Of a DNA stretch of 10,940 nucleotides, positions 1 through 5,111 are shown one piece after another. The first letter of the stretch is position 1. The number at the start of each line of letters is the position of its first letter. Under the pieces are notes generated by a model. It ran no database searches and was not told the origin of the DNA. It was given only the letters and a program-made list of their open reading frames with translations. This DNA is from Massilia sp. (GTDB lineage Bacteria > Pseudomonadota > Gammaproteobacteria > Burkholderiales > Burkholderiaceae_D): positions 1-10,940 of the forward strand of contig JAQGNM010000085.1 in NCBI GenBank assembly GCA_028291845.1. The letters are read 5' to 3'. Made by a program: the position numbers and the translations under genes.

Positions 1-98
1 TTTTTGGCGAAGACGGTTTTGCCGTCCGCCGCGGCCGGTTCGGCGTGGGCTTGCACGGCAGCGGCGACCAGGCCCAGCATCAGCATCGAGCGCTTCAT
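1..98 (-). CDS. N-terminus of an exported protein, probably a c-type cytochrome (partial)
   Basis: Only the first 32 codons are inside the window; the gene continues past base 1. The visible part is a short positive N-terminus (MKRS), a hydrophobic Leu/Ala/Val stretch and an A-H-A type signal peptidase site, then a mature start reading A-D-G-K-T-V-F-A-K. A D-G-K-x-V-F opening shortly before a CxxCH heme motif is typical of small periplasmic c-type cytochromes, but the heme motif itself would lie outside the window, so this is inference. The ATG overlaps the stop codon of the upstream flavin amine oxidase in an ATGA arrangement, suggesting translational coupling. The protein could be the electron acceptor of that periplasmic oxidase. 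Another exported protein remains possible. Confidence 0.6.
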   Translation of the reverse strand, partial: MKRSMLMLGLVAAAVQAHAEPAAADGKTVFAK

Positions 99-1723
99 GC
101 CGCCGCTCCCTGGCTGCTCAGGCGCTGATGGATAAGCGCCATCTGCTGCCATGCCGATTCGATGGCGCCGGCTTGCCAGCCCCCCAGGTAACTCATGTGT
201 TCACCGGCCAGCAGGGTGCGCTGTTCGCCGGCGACCAGCACCGGATAGGCCTTTTCTCGCGCTTCCTCGCTCCATTCGGCCCAGCCGCCCAGGTTGTACT
301 TGACGCGGTGCCAGGCGACTGAAAAGGCGGTTTCGAAATTCTTGCGGTACTGGCCCGGAAAGATTTTTTCGCCGGCGGCGACGGCGTACTCGGCGCGCTC
401 CTTCAAGGTCAAGCCGGACAATTCCGCGGCGTCGCCGCCGAAACTGTAAAAGCCCAGCAGGGTGCCTCTCTTGCCCTGCCAGTTCGACGAGGGCAGCGAG
501 ATCAAATTGATGCCCTTGGTGTCGGTGAACACGTGGCCGCCGTAGATGCCGTCGTCCTCTTCCCAGAAGCGCCGGCCCATTTGCAGGCCGATCTTGCACA
601 CGGGCGCATAGGCGGCGCCCTGCAAGGCGGCCTTGAACGTCGGCGAAAAATCGGTGTCGACCTGGCGCAATACCGACAAGGGAAGTGTACAAAGGCAAAA
701 GTCGCCTTTGACCACGCTGACGGCGCCGGTTTTCAGATCCTTGACGCCGACCTCGACGCCGTCGCTGCGATTGCGCAGGCTGGTCACTTCGGTGTTGTAA
801 CGGATCATCCGGCCGACCCGTTTTTCAAATGCCCTGGCGATCGCATCCATGCCGCCGACCGGCTGCAGCATGGTCGATTGCTGGGTGAATTCGTGCACCG
901 AGTGGTAGATGTGGCCCAGCTTCGATTGCAGCAGGTCGGAAAAACCCAGCGGGTCGCTCGGCACGCCCGGTCCCGGTGCCATCCCGGCGCCGGGATTGAC
1001 CTTGAAGCCGCGCCCCTCGGTGCCGCGGTAGCGTAAATCTTTTTTCGACAGGTAACCTTCGTTGACCAGGTAGTCGATCAGCAGCTGCTTGTCGGCGCCG
1101 TTGACCTGGCTGTCGATGGCACCGCTTTGCAGGCTCTTGGCCAGCAGCTCGTCGACGTAGCCGCGCATGTCGGCCTTCACTTCGAACTGGCGCAAGCGCC
1201 TGCCGCGCAGGGCGCCGGCGGCGTTGTCGTTATACACGTAGGCAGCGTCGTTGTCGTTGTTAAACAGCTCGAGCGGCACGCCGAAGCTGCTGGTGTAGTG
1301 CAAGGTCGAGCGGTGATTGAAGGGGATGCGCCACGGGCCGAAATTGATGTACTGGCCGCGCTCGAAACCGCATACCTGCTTTTCGCCACCCAGTTCCTCC
1401 AGCACGCTGCCGGCGCGCGCGGTCTGGCAGCGCCCGCCGGCAAAGGGGCGCGCTTCGATCACCTTGCAGGTGTAGCCGAGTTTGCTCATTTCGTAGGCCG
1501 CCGTCATGCCGGCCAGTCCCGCACCGAGAATCACGACGGTCTTGCCTTTGCCGCTGCCGGCCAGTGCGGGCGGCGCGTCGCGGGTCGAGGCGAGATCCAT
1601 GCCCCAGGCTTTCATATTGGCCAGCAAAAATCCGCTGCCACCCACGGCGAGCGCCTTGGCCAGGAAATGGCGGCGCGTAGCGTTTGTATGGACATCGAGG
1701 ATCGGAGAGGAGGGCGTGGTCAT
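95..1723 (-). CDS. Tat-exported flavin amine oxidase
   Basis: This is a 542-residue FAD-dependent amine oxidase of the monoamine/L-amino-acid oxidase family; members oxidatively deaminate amines or amino acids, and the substrate here cannot be told. The N-terminus has a twin-arginine signal (T-R-R-H-F-L-A-K, residues 16-23, then a hydrophobic stretch), so the folded flavoprotein should be exported by Tat. The dinucleotide-binding Rossmann motif G-A-G-L-A-G lies at about 67-72, the strand-ending acidic residue at E90, and the family's G-G-R at 96-98. The C-terminal FAD segment reads A-G-E-H-x-S-Y-L-G-G-W-Q-A-G-A-I-E-S-A. I chose the ATG at 1723 because AAGGTG precedes it and the Tat motif sits close behind; an upstream in-frame ATG at 1780 lacks a good ribosome site. 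It overlaps the next gene (likely cytochrome) by 4 bases, pointing to an oxidase/electron-acceptor pair. Confidence 0.93.
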   Translation of the reverse strand: MTTPSSPILDVHTNATRRHFLAKALAVGGSGFLLANMKAWGMDLASTRDAPPALAGSGKGKTVVILGAGLAGMTAAYEMSKLGYTCKVIEARPFAGGRCQTARAGSVLEELGGEKQVCGFERGQYINFGPWRIPFNHRSTLHYTSSFGVPLELFNNDNDAAYVYNDNAAGALRGRRLRQFEVKADMRGYVDELLAKSLQSGAIDSQVNGADKQLLIDYLVNEGYLSKKDLRYRGTEGRGFKVNPGAGMAPGPGVPSDPLGFSDLLQSKLGHIYHSVHEFTQQSTMLQPVGGMDAIARAFEKRVGRMIRYNTEVTSLRNRSDGVEVGVKDLKTGAVSVVKGDFCLCTLPLSVLRQVDTDFSPTFKAALQGAAYAPVCKIGLQMGRRFWEEDDGIYGGHVFTDTKGINLISLPSSNWQGKRGTLLGFYSFGGDAAELSGLTLKERAEYAVAAGEKIFPGQYRKNFETAFSVAWHRVKYNLGGWAEWSEEAREKAYPVLVAGEQRTLLAGEHMSYLGGWQAGAIESAWQQMALIHQRLSSQGAAA

Positions 1724-1834
1724 GGGCACCTTGTATGAACGTTGACGAAGTAACGATGGGCGGCTGTCGCCATCCGACATCGGTAACTGAGCAAGAGCTA
1801 TGCCACGCGGAAATGCGGGTCTGGCTGCCGCCTT

Positions 1835-1856
1835 GCACTGCCGCAGTGCGGCCGCA
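1835..1856. promoter_or_regulatory. Abutting palindromes in a divergent intergenic region
   Basis: The 195-base gap between the amine oxidase start (1723) and the acetyltransferase start (1919) holds two overlapping perfect palindromes. One is GCACTGC-C-GCAGTGC at 1835-1849 and the other is TGCGGCCGCA at 1847-1856. Two-fold symmetric sites in a divergent promoter region are typical operators for dimeric repressors or activators. No regulator gene lies next to it, so the binding protein is unknown. In GC-rich DNA such palindromes can arise by chance, though a 7-bp arm with a 1-base centre is fairly long. Confidence 0.35.
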
Positions 1857-1886
1857 GGCGTGCGCGTGCGCGGCGCCGGGGCGCTC

Positions 1887-1892
1887 TACAAT
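1887..1892 (+). promoter_or_regulatory. Candidate -10 box for the acetyltransferase gene
   Basis: TACAAT matches the sigma-70 -10 consensus at 5 of 6 positions and lies 26 bases before the ATG at 1919, in an otherwise very GC-rich stretch. No recognisable -35 box sits 16-18 bases upstream, so it would be weak or activator-dependent. The ribosome site GGGGAG (1908-1913) lies 5 bases before the start codon. Confidence 0.35.
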
Positions 1893-1918
1893 GTCTGTTA
1901 CAACGACGGGGAGCCGGC

Positions 1919-2485
1919 ATGATGGAGAAAACACAGAAACAGAAGATGCTGGCAGGCGAGCCCTACCAGGCAGACGATCCGGAACTGCAGCGGGCGGCGC
2001 GGCGCGCCTGCCGGCTGGCGAAACAGTATGGCGACCTGTATCACGAGGACTTCGAGGCGGCTCAGCGCTTGCTGACCGACTTGCTCGGCGCGGTGGGTGC
2101 GGGCGTGCACCTCAAGCCGCCCTTGTTTGTCGACTACGGCAGCTCGATCACCATCGGCGCCGGCACTTTTATCAATTACAACCTGACGGCGCTCGATGTC
2201 GCCGCCATCACCATCGGCGCCGACGTACAGATCGGTCCCAACGTGCAACTGCTGACGCCGACGCACCCGGTCGAGCCGGGTCCGCGCCGCGCCAAGTGGG
2301 AGGCGGCTAAGCCGATCGTGATCGAAGACAATGTGTGGCTCGGTGGCGGCGCCATCGTGCTGGCGGGCGTGACCATCGGCGCAAACAGCGTGGTAGGGGC
2401 GGGGGCGGTTGTGACGAAGAATGTGCCGGCCAACGTGGTGGTGGCCGGCAATCCAGCCCGGGTGATCAGGCGCATCGACGCCTGA
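1919..2485 (+). CDS. Sugar O-acetyltransferase (maltose/galactoside acetyltransferase family)
   Basis: This 188-residue cytoplasmic enzyme should transfer an acetyl group from acetyl-CoA to a sugar hydroxyl. The N-terminal Mac domain is visible as Q-K-M-L-A-G-E-P-Y-Q-A-D-D-P-E-L (8-23). It is followed by left-handed beta-helix hexapeptide repeats from about residue 75 (I-T-I-G-A-G, I-T-I-G-A-D, I-G-P-N-V-Q and V-T-I-G-A-N, V-V-G-A-G-A). The family ending G-N-P-A-R-V-I-R is at 177-184. H116 in T-P-T-H-P-V is the expected catalytic base and N86 in I-N-Y-N the expected partner; their 30-residue spacing equals that in galactoside acetyltransferase. Length is normal for LacA/Maa/NodL relatives, which usually form trimers. 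Start at 1919 is supported by GGGGAG five bases upstream; a second ATG follows directly. It is a single gene, converging with an 8-base gap on the next gene. The true acceptor sugar is unknown. Confidence 0.93.
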   Translation: MMEKTQKQKMLAGEPYQADDPELQRAARRACRLAKQYGDLYHEDFEAAQRLLTDLLGAVGAGVHLKPPLFVDYGSSITIGAGTFINYNLTALDVAAITIGADVQIGPNVQLLTPTHPVEPGPRRAKWEAAKPIVIEDNVWLGGGAIVLAGVTIGANSVVGAGAVVTKNVPANVVVAGNPARVIRRIDA

Positions 2486-2493
2486 CGAGCGTA

Positions 2494-3120
2494 TTACATG
2501 GGCGGCGCCACGCCGTCCTTTTCCACCACGATACGGCCGGCGCTCATGCCGGCGGCGCCATCGGTGGCGACCACGAATACTTTTTTGCCGACGATCAGGT
2601 CGGCGCGGCTGGCCGGTGCGAAGGTCACCACCGGCGTGCCGGCAGGGACCACCACTTCCTTGACGCCGCCCTTGTAAGCGAGCTTGAGAGTGCGGCCGTT
2701 GACGCTGTCGAGCGAGGCTTCGACGTTGGCGTTGGTCATCATGCTGCCCGGCAGCAGATCCCAGGCGTAGTGGCCCTCGCCGGTGCCGCGCGCGCTTTCC
2801 GGAAACACCAGCACCTCGACCGCTTCGAGCGTGCCGTTCGGCCCGGGCCGGGTGGCGGTGCCGATGTAGCCGCCTTTCTGGATGTCCGCCAGTTGCAGGT
2901 TTTTCACCGCGCTGATGGCCTGGTCCGGCTTCATCGCCAGTTTGACCGTCTCTCCCTCGCGGCTCTTGACGGTGATGCTGGCCGCGTCGACGGCGGCGAT
3001 CTGGCCGCGGATGCGCACCGGGGCATCGGCTGCGATGGCGGGCGCTACCATGGTGGTGGCGATGGATGCGCCGGCGAGCAGGCCGGCGGCGCAGCGCAAG
3101 ACAAGGGAGTTGATATGCAT
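2494..3120 (-). CDS. Exported OB-fold-like protein of unknown function
   Basis: This 208-residue protein has a signal peptide (M-H-I-N-S-L-V-L-R-C, a hydrophobic core, A-I-A cleavage near residue 31). The mature part begins with a compact beta-barrel-like pattern: V-R-I-R-G-Q-I-A-A-V-D-A-A-S-I-T-V-K-S-R-E-G, as in DUF5666/OB-type domains. A middle block E-V-L-V-F-P-E-S-A-R-G-T-G-E-G-H-Y-x-W-D-L-x-P-G-S-M-M-T-N-A follows, then a second OB-like unit and the ending K-D-G-V-A-P-P-M. I recall similar proteins across Proteobacteria, sometimes mislabelled as metal ABC transporter permeases; there are no membrane helices beyond the signal, so that label would be wrong. I chose the ATG at 3120 because AGGA lies 8 bases upstream and the signal peptide begins there; the longer reading from 3192 adds an unlikely leader. 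It is divergent from the DUF817 gene. Function unknown. Confidence 0.85.
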   Translation of the reverse strand: MHINSLVLRCAAGLLAGASIATTMVAPAIAADAPVRIRGQIAAVDAASITVKSREGETVKLAMKPDQAISAVKNLQLADIQKGGYIGTATRPGPNGTLEAVEVLVFPESARGTGEGHYAWDLLPGSMMTNANVEASLDSVNGRTLKLAYKGGVKEVVVPAGTPVVTFAPASRADLIVGKKVFVVATDGAAGMSAGRIVVEKDGVAPPM

Positions 3121-3191
3121 GAAATGTGTCCTGGTGAGATGAGGGAAGCTCAAAGTAACAGATTTGCCGTTTATCGTGCGCCAGCCCGGCA

Positions 3192-3220
3192 TTGACAGCG
3201 GCGCGCGGGCGCTGCATCCT
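3192..3220 (+). promoter_or_regulatory. Possible promoter of the DUF817 gene
   Basis: A perfect -35 box TTGACA (3192-3197) is followed 17 bases later by CATCCT (3215-3220), which matches the -10 consensus at only 3 of 6 positions. It lies in the 139-base divergent spacer between genes starting at 3120 and 3260, about 40 bases before the plus-strand start. The -35 and spacing are good and the -10 is poor. Confidence 0.3.
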
Positions 3221-3259
3221 GTGCATCAACCCGCCAACGCCTGCCGACCGATTCGCCCC

Positions 3260-4102
3260 ATGCTTTCGACCCTCGACACCATCCTGATGGACGGCAGCGC
3301 GCGCCAGTTCGGCGCAGTGCGCCGCGCGCTGGCCGAGTTGTTGTACTTCGGCTTTAAGAACGCCCGCGCCTGCCTGTTCGTGTTCACCTTCATGGCGGCC
3401 GTGTTGACCATGCCGCGCGCCGGCCTGTTCGGCATCGCCCGCTACGACCTGCTGCTGTTGGTGGCGGTGGCCATCCAGCTGTGGATGCTCAAGCGCGGCC
3501 TGGAGACGCTCGATGAACTCAAGGCGGTGTGCCTGTTTCACGTCATCGGCTTCGCCCTCGAAGCGTTCAAGGTGTCGGCCAGCGTCGCCTCATGGAGCTA
3601 TCCCGATGCGGCCCTGACCAAGATCGCCGGCGTGCCCCTGTTCGCCGGTTTCATGTACGCCTCGGTGGGCAGCTACATGGTGCAGGCCTGGCGCCTGTTC
3701 GACCTGCGCGTGCGCCACCACCCGTCCTACTGGGCGGCCACCACCATCGCCATTCTCATCTACGTCAATTTTTTCACCCACCACTATATCGGCGACTACC
3801 GCTGGTACCTGGCCGCCGTCGCGCTGGGATTGTATTCGCGCACCACGGTGATCTACCGCCCGCTCGACCGCGACCGCCAGATGCCGCTGCTGCTGGCGTT
3901 CGTGCTGATCGGCTTTTTCATCTGGCTGGCGGAAAACATCTCCACCTTTGTTGGTGTGTGGCGCTATCCGAACCAGCTGGGCGCATGGTCGCTGGTGCAC
4001 TTCAGCAAATGGAGTTCATGGTCGCTGCTGGTGATCATGACCTTCACCATTGTTGCAAGCTTAAAGCACATCAAGGCGAAGATTCACGTGCCGCCGCCCT
4101 GA
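3260..4102 (+). CDS. DUF817 family integral membrane protein
   Basis: This 280-residue multi-pass inner-membrane protein matches my recollection of the DUF817 family (B. subtilis YoaT-like), whose function is not known. I see roughly eight hydrophobic segments, at about residues 35-52, 62-79, 88-105, 123-145, 157-174, 182-198, 209-227 and 253-270. Family-like conserved stretches between them are E-A-F-K-V-S-A-S-V-A-S-W-S-Y-P (101-115), F-F-T-H-H-Y-I-G-D-Y-R-W-Y-L (171-184) and E-N-I-S-T-F-V-G-V-W-R-Y-P-N-Q (225-239). The His, Asp, Arg and Trp residues at membrane edges suggest a binding or catalytic site, but no substrate can be named. The start at 3260 gives a normal family length but has no strong ribosome site; M at 3287 is an alternative. 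Its last 19 bases overlap the end of the opposing gene. Confidence 0.88.
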   Translation: MLSTLDTILMDGSARQFGAVRRALAELLYFGFKNARACLFVFTFMAAVLTMPRAGLFGIARYDLLLLVAVAIQLWMLKRGLETLDELKAVCLFHVIGFALEAFKVSASVASWSYPDAALTKIAGVPLFAGFMYASVGSYMVQAWRLFDLRVRHHPSYWAATTIAILIYVNFFTHHYIGDYRWYLAAVALGLYSRTTVIYRPLDRDRQMPLLLAFVLIGFFIWLAENISTFVGVWRYPNQLGAWSLVHFSKWSSWSLLVIMTFTIVASLKHIKAKIHVPPP

Positions 4103-4281
4103 GCAGGGCAGTCCTGGCCGGAATGGCGGGCCTGCCAGGCGGCCAGCCGTACCAGGTAGCGCTCGCGCGCCATCTGGTAGACGTCGAACACGCAGACCAC
4201 GCAGCCGCTGCCGCAGCAATCTTCCAGTTGCGGCTCCAGCGGCGGTTGCGGGCAGGGATCGTCGGGCGGTTCAGGCGTCAT
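4084..4281 (-). CDS. Small oxidoreductase-like (CCGSGC motif) protein
   Basis: This 65-residue protein matches the short oxidoreductase-like N-terminal domain found alone in many Proteobacteria and in some eukaryotic mitochondrial proteins. A Pro-rich acidic start (residues 3-19) leads into E-D-C-C-G-S-G-C-V-V-C-V-F-D-V-Y (20-35). Its cysteines C22, C23, C27 and C30 could bind metal or form disulfides. An amphipathic helix follows (Q-M-A-R-E-R-Y-L-V-R-L-A-A-W), as usual in the family. Biochemical role is unknown. No signal peptide is present, so it is cytoplasmic. I chose ATG 4281 because the conserved domain begins right after it; longer readings from 4422 run through the terminator and the upstream gene. 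A TACAAT box on the minus strand (4321-4326) may be its -10. Its 3' end overlaps the DUF817 gene tail-to-tail by 19 bases. Confidence 0.8.
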   Translation of the reverse strand: MTPEPPDDPCPQPPLEPQLEDCCGSGCVVCVFDVYQMARERYLVRLAAWQARHSGQDCPAQGGGT

Positions 4282-4325
4282 GGAGCGGGACCCCGATTGG
4301 TCGGTCGGGTAATGCCGCTCATTGT

Positions 4326-4353
4326 AATCAAACCTGCCCGGCGGGCGGGCAGG
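4326..4353 (-). terminator. Intrinsic terminator after the DUF6289-like gene
   Basis: A perfect 8-bp GC stem (arms 4333-4340 and 4346-4353, CCTGCCCG with CGGGCAGG, 5-base loop) is followed on the minus strand by TTTGATT. It lies 8 bases beyond the stop codon at 4362, where a rho-independent terminator for the minus-strand transcript would be expected. The T-tract is short and interrupted. Confidence 0.7.
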
Positions 4354-4361
4354 CAAAAGCT

Positions 4362-4401
4362 TTACGGGTGCGGCCCGTTGACTACTTCCGGATCGCTGTC
4401 G
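4362..4401 (-). repeat. Tail-coding direct repeat, copy 1
   Basis: These 40 bases, ending at the stop codon of the 87-residue gene, match 4767-4806 at 33 of 40 positions by my count. They code for the shared C-terminal peptide. Across the 11 codons D to H there are four silent codon changes and one Val/Leu change, so the match is kept mainly at the protein level. Confidence 0.85.
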
Positions 4402-4625
4402 CCTTCCCGTGCTCCGGTGCATGGTTGACTTGATGTTTCGACCTCGTCCGCGGTCTGTTCGCCGCTGACCGTTTCAGTACCGTCGCAAGACACTGATTTG
4501 GTGCCGACGAGCGCGCCGTTGCTGTTGTAGTACTGGTAAGTAACTGCATCAGCGGGCGTCGCGCTGGCAGCGGCGGCGGCTAAGCTCAAGGCTGCCGCGA
4601 GCGCGGTGAGAGAAAGTTTGTACAT
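4362..4625 (-). CDS. Secreted DUF6289-like small protein with a D-S-D-P-E-V tail
   Basis: This 87-residue protein has a clear signal peptide (M-Y-K-L-S-L, Ala/Leu core, A-S-A cleavage near residue 22). The mature part begins V-T-Y-Q-Y-Y-N-S-N-G-A-L-V-G-T-K-S-V-S-C-D-G-T and ends its core at Q-P-C. Two cysteines, C47 and C69, probably form a disulfide. The aromatic start, the V-G-x-K-x-V-x-C-x-G segment and the second cysteine resemble the small DUF6289 proteins, whose function is unknown; I call this by recall, without a search. The last 12 residues, D-S-D-P-E-V-V-N-G-P-H-P (76-87), lie beyond that core and recur at the end of the neighbouring 114-residue protein. The ribosome site AAAGGA (4631-4636) is well spaced, and the gene has its own TATAAT box. 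A hairpin terminator follows it. Confidence 0.82.
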   Translation of the reverse strand: MYKLSLTALAAALSLAAAAASATPADAVTYQYYNSNGALVGTKSVSCDGTETVSGEQTADEVETSSQPCTGAREGDSDPEVVNGPHP

Positions 4626-4639
4626 AGATTTCCTTTGTG

Positions 4640-4667
4640 ATTATAGTTGTCAGGGCTGATGTCAGCC
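4640..4667 (-). promoter_or_regulatory. Promoter with palindromic operator before the DUF6289-like gene
   Basis: On the minus strand a perfect TATAAT (bases 4645-4640) stands 14 bases before the start codon. No -35 box is recognisable at normal spacing. Instead a 14-bp palindrome GGCTGA-TG-TCAGCC covers 4654-4667, overlapping the -35 position, and a direct repeat TGTCAG occurs at 4648-4653 and 4660-4665. A strong -10 with an operator replacing the -35 is typical of activator-dependent promoters. The start point predicted from the -10 would leave a very short leader of under 10 bases, so exact use of this box is uncertain. Confidence 0.5.
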
Positions 4668-4766
4668 TATAAGTAGCAATAGCATTGGCGTGCATGGTTG
4701 GGCGAGATTGATCGAACGCGTCCGCTGCCCCTCCCTCGTCGACGCCGATGAGAGCGAGAAACAGCG

Positions 4767-4806
4767 TTACCCGTGGGGGCCGTTGAGCACTTCCGGGTCG
4801 CTGTCG
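4767..4806 (-). repeat. Tail-coding direct repeat, copy 2
   Basis: This is the 3' end of the 114-residue gene, matching 4362-4401 at 33 of 40 positions with an offset of 405 bases. The rest of the two genes shows no similarity that I can see, so the repeat is a shared C-terminal module rather than a whole-gene duplication. Confidence 0.85.
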
Positions 4807-5111
4807 ATTTGCGCGGCTGCGCCGCGGTGGACATCTGTTTGGATAATCACCACGCTGAAGCTGTCGGTGGTGTCGACCGCGCCGCCGTTGTCGGTGATGT
4901 TGAACTCCGTCGGACTGATCGTTTCCAGATCACTGAAAGGGGCGGAAAACGTTACCGTTTCAAATGCCCAGCCTTCGGTAGCGAGCGAGTAGTTGAGAAC
5001 GCTTGCGGTGTCGATGACGGTGGGCGATGGGCTGAACGTCGCCTTGTAGGCGCCGCCTTCTTCGGCGATGGTGACACTGACGGGGATGACTGGAAGGTTT
5101 TCGTTGCTCAT
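4767..5111 (-). CDS. 114-residue acidic beta-rich protein with a D-S-D-P-E-V tail
   Basis: I do not recognise this protein with certainty; it may belong with small proteins annotated as the DP-EP family, a name recalled but not checked. It has no signal peptide and no membrane segment. Residues 8-92 alternate in a beta-strand pattern (I-P-V-S-V-T-I, Y-K-A-T-F-S-P, F-E-T-V-T-F, D-S-F-S-V-V-I-I) rich in Thr, Ser, Asp and Glu, suggesting a small beta-sandwich. There are no cysteines. Residues 103-114 are D-S-D-P-E-V-L-N-G-P-H-G, almost identical to the end of the secreted 87-residue neighbour. The ATG overlaps the stop of the 1096-residue regulator (ATGA), with AAGG about 8 bases upstream, so its translation is probably coupled to the regulator. 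A 141-base gap separates it from the next gene in the same direction. Confidence 0.82.
   Translation of the reverse strand: MSNENLPVIPVSVTIAEEGGAYKATFSPSPTVIDTASVLNYSLATEGWAFETVTFSAPFSDLETISPTEFNITDNGGAVDTTDSFSVVIIQTDVHRGAAAQIDSDPEVLNGPHG

Noticed and set aside
1898..3541. A 547-codon open frame on the minus strand across the acetyltransferase and neighbouring genes
   Set aside because: It runs across three well-supported genes in other frames and its product is His/Arg/Gln-rich without any domain.
4362..4402. Tail motif as a PEP-CTERM or LPXTG-like sorting signal
   Set aside because: Such signals need a hydrophobic segment and basic end after the motif. Here the protein stops right after the motif.
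4624..4695. Possible short leader peptide before the DUF6289-like gene on the minus strand
   Set aside because: The frame has no stop before the gene and simply reads on into it in another frame, so there is no leader-peptide arrangement.
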